64,000 bases of DNA. Source: JAHRAW01 sp965262585 (lineage in GTDB: Bacteria; Pseudomonadota; Gammaproteobacteria; Arenicellales; Poriferihabitantaceae). The position numbers and the translations under genes are program-made. Shown in pieces: positions 26,202 to 34,561 of this stretch. Every line of letters starts with the position of its first letter. The first letter of the stretch is position 1. The notes beneath the pieces are model-generated. The model made no database searches. It was not told the origin of the DNA and worked only from the letters and a program-made list of their open reading frames with translations. The stretch covers positions 62,001 to 126,000 of the forward strand of contig OZ253546.1 of assembly GCA_965262585.1 (NCBI GenBank), written 5' to 3'.

Positions 26202-27272
26202 TCAATGCCCCGCCACCCGGTTGCCCTCGGGGGCAAACAGGAAACAGTGTCGCGGATTGAGGTAGAACCGCGCATCGGTTCCGGGCTCCAGTTTATGCAC
26301 ACCGTGCAGTTGCGAGACCCATTGATAACGGTTCACGGTGAAATGCAGCAGACTCTCCGAACCGTTGATTTCGCTGATGTCGATGCGCCCGTTGAACGCC
26401 ACACTGTCCGCGCCGGTGGTGCGCAACGATACCTGATGTGGGCGAAAACCCAGCAGGTATGGTCCGTCCGCCAGATGCCGATGGGCATCATCCACCGGCC
26501 AGTGAATGTCTTCATCAACTCGGAAATGCCGCGCTTTCTTTTCTACGGCGGCGCAGTTCAGCGGCGGATCGGAGAAGGTCAGGGCTGAAATCCGATTGGC
26601 CGGGTTTTTGAAAACTTCGTGAGTCGCGCCGTACTGCCGGATGGTTCCCTCGTGCACGGTTGCGGTATAGCCACCGAGCAGAAGCGCCTCGGTGGGTTCG
26701 GTGGTGGCATAAACCACGGTCGTGCCGCCGTGGGCCAGCAGCCCGGGCAACTCTTCGCGCAGTTCTTCACGAAGTTTGTAGTCCAGATTGGCGAGCGGTT
26801 CATCCAGCAGCACCAGTTTTGCCTGTTTGACCAGAGCCCGCGCCAGGGCGATGCGCTGCTGTTGGCCGCCCGACAATTCATGGGGGTGGCGTTTGAGAAA
26901 CGGCGTCAGTCGCAGTAGTTCACACATGTCGTGCACCCGCCGCCGGATTTGCGCGGAGGGCAGGCCGGCAATTTTCAACGGCGAGGCGATATTTTCGTAC
27001 ACCCGCCAGTTGGGATAGTTGATGAACTGCTGATACACCATGGCGACATTGCGCCGCTGCACCGACCGCGTGGTAACGTCCTCGCCGTCAAAGCAAATTC
27101 TCCCGGCGGTGGGTTTGTCGAGCCCCGCAAGCAAGCGTAACAAGGTGGTCTTGCCGGCCAGGGTTTTACCCAGCAGCACGTTGAATGCCCCGGAGTTGAA
27201 TTGCAGCGAGGTGGGATGAATCCAGGTTTCGTTGTCGCCCTGTTTCGCTACGTTCTTGAGTTCAATATCCAT
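26202..27272 (-). CDS. glpS: Glycerol ABC transporter ATPase GlpS
   Basis: 356 residues, second MalK-like ATPase. Walker A is GKTLAGKTT, atypical in the middle but keeping the GxxxxGK(T) frame. The Q-loop region is MVYQQFINYPNW, the signature LSGGQQQRIALARAL is canonical and Walker B is LVLLDEPLANLD. The D-loop is followed by YATTEPTEALLLG, where the usual switch histidine is replaced by threonine (TTEPTEA versus THDQ/EA). Thus GlpS supplies a good signature and GlpT supplies a good Walker A and histidine, which fits an asymmetric heterodimer. It starts 14 bp after glpD. Confidence 0.9.
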   Translation of the reverse strand: MDIELKNVAKQGDNETWIHPTSLQFNSGAFNVLLGKTLAGKTTLLRLLAGLDKPTAGRICFDGEDVTTRSVQRRNVAMVYQQFINYPNWRVYENIASPLKIAGLPSAQIRRRVHDMCELLRLTPFLKRHPHELSGGQQQRIALARALVKQAKLVLLDEPLANLDYKLREELREELPGLLAHGGTTVVYATTEPTEALLLGGYTATVHEGTIRQYGATHEVFKNPANRISALTFSDPPLNCAAVEKKARHFRVDEDIHWPVDDAHRHLADGPYLLGFRPHQVSLRTTGADSVAFNGRIDISEINGSESLLHFTVNRYQWVSQLHGVHKLEPGTDARFYLNPRHCFLFAPEGNRVAGH

Positions 27273-27286
27273 CTTATTTGTTCATT

Positions 27287-28858
27287 TCACTGTGTCGTCC
27301 ACTGTGTCGTCCGGTGCTCGGCCAGCCATCGGTCGAGGGCCGCCGTCTGATCCGGATTAAACCACAAACCCAGTTTGGAACGCCGCCAGAGTATGTCCTC
27401 CGCGCAGGTCGCCCATTCGCGCCGCACCAGATAATCGACTTCCACTTCGTACAAGTCATCACCGAAGCATACGCCCAGGTCGGCGATATCGTTGACGCCG
27501 TCAAGCACCGCGAACGCATCGCCGCCGTAGGCGGAGGCATACCGCGAGCGCAACGCCTCCGGCAGGAACGGACAGGTTTCCGCCAGCGCCTGAACGGTGT
27601 GATGGTAATCATACTTTTCGTCGTCGCCGCGCCGGGTTGTCCCGGGCAGGGGCGAGTCCGCCGTCCACGGAGGCTTGAGGGCGGGAAAGTACGGCGCCAG
27701 TCGTTCCAGAGCGACTTCGGCAAGGCGCCGGAAGGTGGATAGTTTGCCGCCGTAAATCGTTACCAGCGGCGGCGCGTCCGCAGCCGCATCGAGGGTGATG
27801 ACGTAATCACGCGAGACCGTGCGAAGGCTACCCGCGCCGTCGTCGTATAACGGGCGCACGCCCGCGTATGACCAGATGATGTCAGCGGGCGTCAGGGTGA
27901 CGGTGAAATAGCGGTTGACGAGATTGCACAGGTATTCGATTTCGGCGGGCGTGGCGCGCACCGTGGCTGGGTCGCCGTGGTATTCGATTTCGGTGGTGCC
28001 GATGATCACCATGTCGCGTTGAAATGGCAGGACGAAAACCACTCGCCGGTCGTCATTTTGCAGGATATAGGCGTGTTCACCGGCGAACCATTTTTTGACC
28101 ACGATGTGGCTGCCTTGCACCAGTTTGACAGCGGCCAGTTTGACGGCGGCTTGGGCCGGTGTGCCGACACCCGCGCCGGGCAACTGCGCGACCCACGGGC
28201 CGGTGGCGTTTACCAATGCTTTGGCGTAGACCGTGGGCACCACTGTGCCGTGTTCGTTATCGTGTTCGCGACACAACGCGATTTCCCATCGGCCGTTTGA
28301 ACGGGCCACGGACTCGCAGCGTGTGCGCGGCGCGATGGTGGCGCCGAGGCGGTGCGCATCGCGGGCCACGGTGACCACCAGCCGGGAATCGTCGGTGCGG
28401 CAATCGGTATATTCAAAGCCGGTGATGAATCCGGGTTTCAGCATCGCGCCGACCGGGTCGCAGTCGAGTCGGGCCCGCTTGCTACGCGGCAAGCCGTTGC
28501 CGCCGGCGATCCAGTCGTATAATAGCAATCCGGCGTGAATCAGCCAGCGTGGCCGCAATCCTGGGTGGTGGGGGAAAATGAAGCGAGTCGGCGTGACCAG
28601 GTGTGGCGCAGTTTGGAGGAGAATTTTTCGCTCGCGCAACGATTCCCGAACCAGTTTGAATTGGTACTGCTCGAGGTACCGCAGCCCGCCGTGAATCAAT
28701 TTGGAACTGGCACCGGAAGTGGCACCGCCGAGATCCGCTTGCTCGCACAAAAATACCTTGAGACCGCGCCCGGCGGCATCCCGGGCGATGCCGCAGCCAT
28801 TGATGCCGCCGCCGATAACGGCCAGGTCGTAAATCTCTCCGGGGTCGGCGTCAATCAC
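27287..28858 (-). CDS. glpD: Aerobic glycerol-3-phosphate dehydrogenase
   Basis: 523 residues. GlpD oxidises glycerol-3-phosphate to dihydroxyacetone phosphate at the inner membrane and passes electrons to quinone. The FAD dinucleotide-binding motif is DLAVIGGGINGCGIARDAAG at about 10-29. The GATSGASSKLIHGGLRYLEQ segment follows, and IWSYAGVRPLYDDG is the family substrate-site sequence. GTG start at 28858 overlaps the glpR stop by 8 bp. It takes the product of GlpK, encoded on the other side of the promoter region. Confidence 0.96.
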   Translation of the reverse strand: MIDADPGEIYDLAVIGGGINGCGIARDAAGRGLKVFLCEQADLGGATSGASSKLIHGGLRYLEQYQFKLVRESLRERKILLQTAPHLVTPTRFIFPHHPGLRPRWLIHAGLLLYDWIAGGNGLPRSKRARLDCDPVGAMLKPGFITGFEYTDCRTDDSRLVVTVARDAHRLGATIAPRTRCESVARSNGRWEIALCREHDNEHGTVVPTVYAKALVNATGPWVAQLPGAGVGTPAQAAVKLAAVKLVQGSHIVVKKWFAGEHAYILQNDDRRVVFVLPFQRDMVIIGTTEIEYHGDPATVRATPAEIEYLCNLVNRYFTVTLTPADIIWSYAGVRPLYDDGAGSLRTVSRDYVITLDAAADAPPLVTIYGGKLSTFRRLAEVALERLAPYFPALKPPWTADSPLPGTTRRGDDEKYDYHHTVQALAETCPFLPEALRSRYASAYGGDAFAVLDGVNDIADLGVCFGDDLYEVEVDYLVRREWATCAEDILWRRSKLGLWFNPDQTAALDRWLAEHRTTQWTTQ

Positions 28859-29660
28859 CGGCGGGTTCGGCGATTTTCACGGTTACTTCCTGTTCCCGGC
28901 AGTGTTTTAGAAATCCGTCCGGGGGCGGGCTGTCGGTGACAAAGTAATCCACCTCGCCGATGTTGCATACCCGGTGCGGGGCGCTGCGCTCGAACTTGAC
29001 GCGGTCGGCTACCAGGATGACCGTGCGCGCATTGCGAATGATCGACTGGGTCACCCGCACTTCGTGAAAATCAAAATCAAGCAGGGTTCCGTCCAGATCC
29101 AGGGCCGACACGCCGATGACGGCAAAGTCGACCTTGAACTGGGCGATGAAATCCGCGGTGGATTCGCCGATGATGCCGCCGTCTTCGCGGCGCACTGCTC
29201 CGCCGGCAACGATCACGCGGATGTTTTGGTTCGGCAGCAGGGTTGTGACGACGTTGATATTGTTGGTGACCACCAGCAAGCCGTAGCGTCCGGCAAGGTG
29301 GGTGGCCACTTGTTCGGTGGTGGTGCCGATATTGATCAGGAGGGAGCAATCATCGGGAATGAGTTGCGCTGCGCTGTGGCCAATTTGCCGTTTTTCCCGG
29401 GCGCACAGTGTGCGGCGCGCCGCATAACCGAGATTGGCTACGCCATCGAACACCGTGGCGCCACCGTGAATCCGCTGCAGGTGATGCTGATTGCACAAGC
29501 GGTTGAGGTCGCGCCGGATGGTCTGCGGCGTAACGGTAAAGTGCCGCGCCAGAGACTCCACTTGTACGCTGCCGCGCTCCCTGGCGTAGGCCAGTATTCG
29601 CCGTTGCCGAACGCTCATCCCGGCCTCGGACGCCGGGGAGCGGTTTAGATCATCAATCAT
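28851..29660 (-). CDS. glpR: DeoR-family repressor GlpR
   Basis: 269 residues from the ATG at 29660. An ATG at 29618 (MSVRQRRILAYAR) is also plausible and better spaced from a GAGG; sequence upstream of 29660 is not family-like. The DeoR helix-turn-helix is VESLARHFTVTPQTIRRDLN, followed by the linker motif RIHGGA and a sugar-phosphate sensing domain with SLLINIGTTTEQVA. GlpR represses glycerol genes and is released by glycerol-3-phosphate. It lies between glpV and glpD, so it likely controls its own operon and glpK. Confidence 0.92.
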   Translation of the reverse strand: MIDDLNRSPASEAGMSVRQRRILAYARERGSVQVESLARHFTVTPQTIRRDLNRLCNQHHLQRIHGGATVFDGVANLGYAARRTLCAREKRQIGHSAAQLIPDDCSLLINIGTTTEQVATHLAGRYGLLVVTNNINVVTTLLPNQNIRVIVAGGAVRREDGGIIGESTADFIAQFKVDFAVIGVSALDLDGTLLDFDFHEVRVTQSIIRNARTVILVADRVKFERSAPHRVCNIGEVDYFVTDSPPPDGFLKHCREQEVTVKIAEPAGD

Positions 29661-29715
29661 CCCTCGGTTATGGACGCACGCGCCATTTTGTGCGGCGCGG
29701 CAATGCGCCGGTCGC

Positions 29716-31446
29716 CTAGTTGGCAGCCCAGCGCTTGACGAGTTCGTCGTAGTCCACGGTTTCCCCACGGGGCTTTTCATTGGCGAGTTTTGCTTTGGGG
29801 GAGCCGGGCTGTGAAAGCCACTCGTTCGGATCTTTGGGGTCGTTCAACCTCGGGCCGCAACCGCCATAAGTACCGGCGCGCTCATCGGCGGACTGCATCC
29901 GCGCCATGGTAGCGTCCATTTCTTCGGCCAGTCGGTCCATCGCCTGTTGCGGCGTGAATACGCCGGAGTTGACGTCGCCAATCTGCTGCCACCAGATTTG
30001 CGCGAGTTTCGGATAATCCGGGACGTTGGTGCCGGTGGGCGTCCAGCGAACCCGGTCCGGGGAACGGTAGAACTCCACCAGCCCGCCCAGTTTGGGTGCG
30101 CGTTCGGTGAAGGATTGGTGGCGAATATCGCTGTCGCGAATGGGCGTCAGGCCGACGTGGGTTTTTTTCAGGGAGACCGTTTTTGATACGGCGAACTGCG
30201 CGTACAGCCACGCGGCTTTGCGGCGGTCAACCGGGGTGGATTCGAACAGGGTCCAGGAACCGGCGTCTTGATAACCGAGCTTTTGTCCCTCTTCCCAATA
30301 CGGCCCGTGAGGGGAGGGGGCCATGCGCCAGAGCGGATTGCCGGCATCGTCGACGGTGTTGTTGCCTTCGCTTTTGGGGGCGACCATGGCGGAAGTGAAC
30401 GCGGTGTACCAGAAGATCTGTTGCGCCACGTTGCCTTGCGAGAGGGCCGGCAGCGACTGGTAGAAGTCATAGTTGGCGGCCCCCGGCGGAGCGTATTTGC
30501 GCAGCCATTCATCCCATTTGCGAATGGCATAAACCGCAGCCGGGCCATTGGCGGCACCGCCCCGGCTCACCGAAGAACCCACCGGATTGCAACCGTCCAC
30601 GCGAATACCCCACTCGTCCACCGGCTTGCCGTTGGGCAGCCCTTTGCTACCGGCACCGGCCATGGACAGCCACGCATCGGTCATTCGCCAGCCGAGGTCC
30701 GGGGCGCGTTTGCCGTAGTCCATATGGCCGTACACCCGTACGCCGTCAATTTCCTTGACGTGCACCGAGAAAAATTCGGCGATATCTTCGTAGGCCGACC
30801 AGTTGACCGGCACGCCCAATTCGTAGCCATAGCGTTCTTGGAATTGGGATTTCAGATCTTCGCGCTGGAACCAATCGTAACGAAACCAGTACAAGTTGGC
30901 GAACTGCTGGTCGGGCAATTGGTACAGTTTGCCGTCCGGGCCGGTGGTGAACGATCGGCCCATGAAGTCATCAATGTCGAGAGTCGGGTTGGTAACATCC
31001 TTGCCTTCCCCGGCCATCCAGTCGCTCAGTGGAACGGCCAGTTGCAGGCGTGAATGCGTACCGATGAGGTCGGAATCGTTGATATACGCATCGTACAAAT
31101 TGCGTTTGGTCTGCATCTGCGTCTGCACCGCTTGCACCACTTCGCCTTCGCCAAGGAGTTGATGGTTAACTTTGATACCGGTGATTTCCTTAAAGGCTTT
31201 GGTCAGCGTCCGGGACTCGTATTCGTGGGTCGGAATGGTTTCGGAAAGCACGTTGATTTCCATCCCTTTGAACGGAGCGGCGGCGTTGATGAACCATTGC
31301 ATTTCCGCCTCTTGTTGTGCGGCGGTGAGCGTGGAGGGCTGGAATTCATCGTTAATCCAGCGTTTGGCGGCGGCCATGTCAGCCTGAACAACGGAGGATG
31401 CGATGAGCGCCAGCCCCGCCGTGATGGTGGTGAGTGTTAGTTTCAT
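29716..31446 (-). CDS. glpV: Glycerol ABC transporter substrate-binding protein GlpV
   Basis: 576 residues from the ATG at 31446, which has GGAG eight bases upstream. Signal peptide about 1-22 (TAGLALIASSVVQA). It is a large family-1 extracellular binding protein, about 130 residues longer than MalE-type proteins, which is normal for the glycerol-binding GlpV type. Recognisable parts are ALSQGNVAQQIFWYTAFTSA and the C-terminal QQAMDRLAEEMDATMARMQ. First gene of the minus-strand operon; glpR begins 55 bp after it. Ligand assigned from context. Confidence 0.88.
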   Translation of the reverse strand: MKLTLTTITAGLALIASSVVQADMAAAKRWINDEFQPSTLTAAQQEAEMQWFINAAAPFKGMEINVLSETIPTHEYESRTLTKAFKEITGIKVNHQLLGEGEVVQAVQTQMQTKRNLYDAYINDSDLIGTHSRLQLAVPLSDWMAGEGKDVTNPTLDIDDFMGRSFTTGPDGKLYQLPDQQFANLYWFRYDWFQREDLKSQFQERYGYELGVPVNWSAYEDIAEFFSVHVKEIDGVRVYGHMDYGKRAPDLGWRMTDAWLSMAGAGSKGLPNGKPVDEWGIRVDGCNPVGSSVSRGGAANGPAAVYAIRKWDEWLRKYAPPGAANYDFYQSLPALSQGNVAQQIFWYTAFTSAMVAPKSEGNNTVDDAGNPLWRMAPSPHGPYWEEGQKLGYQDAGSWTLFESTPVDRRKAAWLYAQFAVSKTVSLKKTHVGLTPIRDSDIRHQSFTERAPKLGGLVEFYRSPDRVRWTPTGTNVPDYPKLAQIWWQQIGDVNSGVFTPQQAMDRLAEEMDATMARMQSADERAGTYGGCGPRLNDPKDPNEWLSQPGSPKAKLANEKPRGETVDYDELVKRWAAN

Positions 31447-31501
31447 GCTTGGGTCTCCGGTGAGTTCGGCTGAGTGAAAGGGGAAACCTATCACGTTAGC
31501 G

Positions 31502-31569
31502 TTTTCATTTTCAAGGTAAAATGACGAAATAATAGGAAAATAGTGAAAAATGTGAAAATATAATGAAAA
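31502..31569. promoter_or_regulatory. Candidate glycerol operator cluster between glpV and glpK
   Basis: The 229-bp divergent gap contains five copies of the hexamer TGAAAA. Two are on the minus strand (TTTTCA at 31502-31507 and 31508-31513). Three are on the plus strand at 31544, 31553 and 31564, spaced 9 and 11 bp. DeoR-type repressors such as GlpR bind short repeated half-sites at promoters, and this is the only gap from which both the importer operon and glpK can be controlled. The repeats are visible; binding is inferred. Confidence 0.45.
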
Positions 31570-31675
31570 CATGACGCGGGAAAACCGCTTCGTTGAATGT
31601 ACTGAATACGGATTGTGTATAGTGGCTGACGCACTTCTTGTCGTAATCTATGGATCATATTTATGCGCCAGATTG

Positions 31676-33178
31676 ATGAATAATTCCCCCTTGTTATTGG
31701 CCATTGACCAAGGCACCACCAGTTCCCGGGCACTGGTATTTGACCGAGACGGCCGGTCGTTGGCCGTTGCTCGTCACGAATTCAGCCAACATTATCCGCA
31801 CCCCGGCTGGGTCGAACACGATCCCGAAGAAATCTGGCAGACCACGCTAGCGGCCTGCCGGGAAGTGCTTACACAGACCGCGGCTGCCGGTTCGATTGTC
31901 GCAATCGGAATTGCCAATCAGCGGGAAACCACGGTGATTTGGGAACGGCGCAACGGGCGACCGATTCATAACGCCATCGTGTGGCAGGACCGGCGCACGG
32001 CGGCGCACTGCGAACGGCTTGCCCGGGCCGGGTTGGCCGAGGCGGTTGGCAACAAGACCGGGATGTTGCTGGACGCTTATTTTTCGGCTCCAAAGATCGC
32101 CTGGATTCTCGATCACGTGGACGGCGCACGCCGCAAAGCCGAGGCCGGGGAACTGGCGTTCGGCACTATCGACAGTTTCTTGATCTGGCGTCTCACCGGA
32201 GGCGACAGGCACTTAACCGATGCCACCAACGCAAGCCGCACGCTGTTGTTCGATATTCATACCCAGCAATGGGATCGGGAATTGCTAGAGGCGTTCGACG
32301 TGCCTGCGAGCGTGTTGCCGGAAGTGCTGGATTGCACGGCTGAGTATGGCTTGAGCAGCAAAGACCTACTGGGTCGCAGCATTCCCATTTGCGGCGTGGC
32401 CGGCGACCAGCAGGCGGCACTGGTCGGCCAAGCCTGCTTCGAGCCGGGCATGGTCAAGAGTACCTACGGCACCGGCTGTTTTATGATGATGAACAGTGGC
32501 GCGCAGCCGGTTACCTCCGCCAACCGGCTGCTGAGCACAGTCGGCTACCGGCTGGACGGGAAAACCGTGTACGCATTGGAAGGGTCTATTTTCAACGCCG
32601 GTACCGCCGTGCAGTGGCTGCGGGATAGCCTCGGGCTGTTTGACAGCAGCAACCAGATCGCCGCGTTGATCGAATCCACCGAGAGCAATCAGGGGGTATA
32701 TATGGTACCGGCGTTCACCGGCCTCGGCGCGCCCCACTGGGATCCCCACGCACGCGCCGCGATCTTGGGAATTACCCGGGACACCTCAAAAGCGCAACTG
32801 GTGCGCGCCGCGCTCGAGGCGGTCTGTTACCAGACCCTGGACCTGCTGGGTGCCATGGAAAAGGATGCCGGCGAAAAAATCTCCCTGCTGCGGGTGGATG
32901 GCGGCATGGTGGTCAACGATTGGCTGATGCAGTTTCTTGCCGATGTCATCGGCGTTACCATCGAGCGTCCGGCGGTAACCGAAACCACCGCACTGGGGGC
33001 GGCCTTTCTGGCCGGGCTGCAAAATGGGCTGTTCGATTCCCCGGATCAACTCAGTGAATTGTGGCATCGGGAGCGGGATTTTCATCCGCGCATGGAAAGC
33101 AAAACCAGGGACACGCTGGTGGTCGGTTGGAACGATGCGTTGCGGCGGGTAAAGAGTTCGGGGGTTGAGCGTGGTTGA
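31676..33178 (+). CDS. glpK: Glycerol kinase
   Basis: 500 residues from the ATG at 31676, close to the 502 of E. coli GlpK. It phosphorylates glycerol to glycerol-3-phosphate in the cytosol, trapping the imported substrate and making the GlpR inducer. The FGGY-kinase phosphate-1 loop AIDQGTTSSRALVFD is at 8-22. Glycerol-site sequences QHYPHPGWVEHDPEEIW and IANQRETTVIWE and the second phosphate loop KSTYGTGCFMMMN are intact. Divergent from glpV; no glpF facilitator gene is present. Confidence 0.97.
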   Translation: MNNSPLLLAIDQGTTSSRALVFDRDGRSLAVARHEFSQHYPHPGWVEHDPEEIWQTTLAACREVLTQTAAAGSIVAIGIANQRETTVIWERRNGRPIHNAIVWQDRRTAAHCERLARAGLAEAVGNKTGMLLDAYFSAPKIAWILDHVDGARRKAEAGELAFGTIDSFLIWRLTGGDRHLTDATNASRTLLFDIHTQQWDRELLEAFDVPASVLPEVLDCTAEYGLSSKDLLGRSIPICGVAGDQQAALVGQACFEPGMVKSTYGTGCFMMMNSGAQPVTSANRLLSTVGYRLDGKTVYALEGSIFNAGTAVQWLRDSLGLFDSSNQIAALIESTESNQGVYMVPAFTGLGAPHWDPHARAAILGITRDTSKAQLVRAALEAVCYQTLDLLGAMEKDAGEKISLLRVDGGMVVNDWLMQFLADVIGVTIERPAVTETTALGAAFLAGLQNGLFDSPDQLSELWHRERDFHPRMESKTRDTLVVGWNDALRRVKSSGVERG

Positions 33179-33210
33179 ATATATTTAGTGATTTCAGGTG
33201 GTTATTATAG

Positions 33211-33230
33211 GTTATTTCATAAATAACTTT
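33211..33230. terminator. Hairpin between glpK and the flavodoxin-like gene
   Basis: GTTATTT at 33211-33217 pairs perfectly with AAATAAC at 33221-33227 across a CAT loop, followed by TTT. AT-rich and short, but well placed between convergent genes to end the glpK transcript. Confidence 0.45.
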
Positions 33231-33245
33231 AAGTCGATTTGATTT

Positions 33246-33707
33246 TCAAAATATACCCGATTCCAGTCCGGCGGCCATTAGTGTGCCTAGTTCTTGGCAG
33301 CGGGTTGGGAATTCGTCTTGGTATTCGCCTTTTAGTACCAGCGTCGGTTGCACCGATTTCCATTTCAATCCGGTTAAAATGCGTTCGACGCTGGTTTTTG
33401 CACCCTGGCCGTCCAGGCCGCCTTTGACATATACGGCTACCGGTAGCCCTTGGGTTTTTTCCAGGCACGGGTAGTAGATTCGTTCCAGGAAGTCTTTGAT
33501 CAGGCCGCTCATGTAGCCGAAATTTTCGGTGGTGCCGAGGATTATGCCGTCGGCCCACAGTACTTCTTCGGGGCCGGCTTCGAGCGGGTCGAAGACGCGG
33601 ATTTCGACGCCTTGAATGTCTTTATGGCGCGCGCCTTCGCAGACCGCTTGACGGAGTTTGCGGGTATTTTCAGACGGGCAGTTGGCGACGATCAGCAGGT
33701 TTGGCAT
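33246..33707 (-). CDS. Flavodoxin-like FMN-binding protein or NAD(P)H-dependent reductase
   Basis: 153 residues. The start MPNLLIVANCPSENTRKLRQ has the first strand and phosphate-binding loop of flavodoxin-fold proteins, and GTTENFGYMSGLIKDFLERIY is the typical FMN isoalloxazine loop of the flavodoxin/NADPH-dependent FMN reductase group. It probably carries one FMN and moves electrons in the cytosol; the partner is unknown. It follows the Rieske-module operon by 47 bp on the same strand, so it could supply electrons to that module. That link is inferred from position only. Confidence 0.75.
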   Translation of the reverse strand: MPNLLIVANCPSENTRKLRQAVCEGARHKDIQGVEIRVFDPLEAGPEEVLWADGIILGTTENFGYMSGLIKDFLERIYYPCLEKTQGLPVAVYVKGGLDGQGAKTSVERILTGLKWKSVQPTLVLKGEYQDEFPTRCQELGTLMAAGLESGIF

Positions 33708-33754
33708 GGCAGTATCGCTTGGGGCATTCCGTTGCCGGGCGAGGTTGGAGAGGC

Positions 33755-34561
33755 TTATAAACGCCGGATTCCGTTATCGTCCATGGCGATGAATAGCAGA
33801 TCCCCTCGCCGTTGCAGTTGCCCGCTGACTCGCACCGGTTCGGCGGCATAGCCAGCCAGCGATTGCGATGCACCGGAACCGTCGGAGTGGGCGATGAGGT
33901 AACCGAACTTTTGATGGCGGGCGTCTTTAGCCACCAGCAGCGGTGGAATGCCCCCCAAAAGGCAAACTTCCGCGCATGCTTTGTGGATTTTCCCGGCGCC
34001 GGGCCGCATTACGCCGAGGAAGCACTTGCTATCGGCGATTTCGCCGCTCAGGGATATTTCCCCCAGGGACTGGATGGCCAGCAAGGGAAGTATCTCACTG
34101 GCCGCGGCATCGGTGGTTTTTTGGATGGCGGTTTTTTGGATAGCATTGTCCGCGGCGATCTCCAACATCACCCAGTTGCCCCGGCGGATTTCGGAACCCT
34201 CGACGGCTACCCACTGGCCGTCGAAAGCCGCCGAGAATTGGTGGGCGGAATGTTTGCCTTGATACACCAGCAGCACCGATTCCACCTCGCCGGGCTTGTC
34301 CGGGTGGAAACGATGCAGAGCAGGGTAGGGGGCGAGTGTCAGGACGCCTTCCATGGTGATGGTTGCGGCGGTGTTCCAGATTGCCGGGCCGGTGGGCCTT
34401 TGCTGGGACGCCACCCAGTATCCGGCCATGCCGCAGGCGGCGATGAGTAATACCACCAGCGGCAGGTAAAACTTTTTCAACGCCGATGGCATGGGCAAGT
34501 AGCCGACAAAGAACGGCGGCGTTTTGTCATCGGCTTTTTTGTCGGTGTCGTGGCTAGCCAT
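33755..34561 (-). CDS. Membrane-anchored periplasmic protein with C-x12-H-x2-C-x3-C motif (unknown function)
   Basis: 268 residues. Cytosolic N-terminus about 1-30, one membrane span about 31-52 (FYLPLVVLLIAACGMAGYWV), then a periplasmic part. Two beta-rich halves are suggested: about 65-135 (GVLTLAPYPALHRF, a small domain) and about 167-265. The second holds the striking cluster GEIADSKCFLGVM with C180, H193, C196 and C200, ending LLGGIPPLLVAKD. Similar short Cys-His clusters occur in uncharacterised proteins and suggest a bound metal or heme, but I cannot name a function. Its start overlaps the Rieske fusion gene by 8 bp. Last gene of a four-gene operon. Confidence 0.75.
   Translation of the reverse strand: MASHDTDKKADDKTPPFFVGYLPMPSALKKFYLPLVVLLIAACGMAGYWVASQQRPTGPAIWNTAATITMEGVLTLAPYPALHRFHPDKPGEVESVLLVYQGKHSAHQFSAAFDGQWVAVEGSEIRRGNWVMLEIAADNAIQKTAIQKTTDAAASEILPLLAIQSLGEISLSGEIADSKCFLGVMRPGAGKIHKACAEVCLLGGIPPLLVAKDARHQKFGYLIAHSDGSGASQSLAGYAAEPVRVSGQLQRRGDLLFIAMDDNGIRRL

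Noticed and set aside
30268..31053. A 261-codon plus-strand frame opposite glpV.
   Set aside because: The minus-strand frame has a signal peptide, ribosome binding site and family motifs; the plus-strand frame has none.
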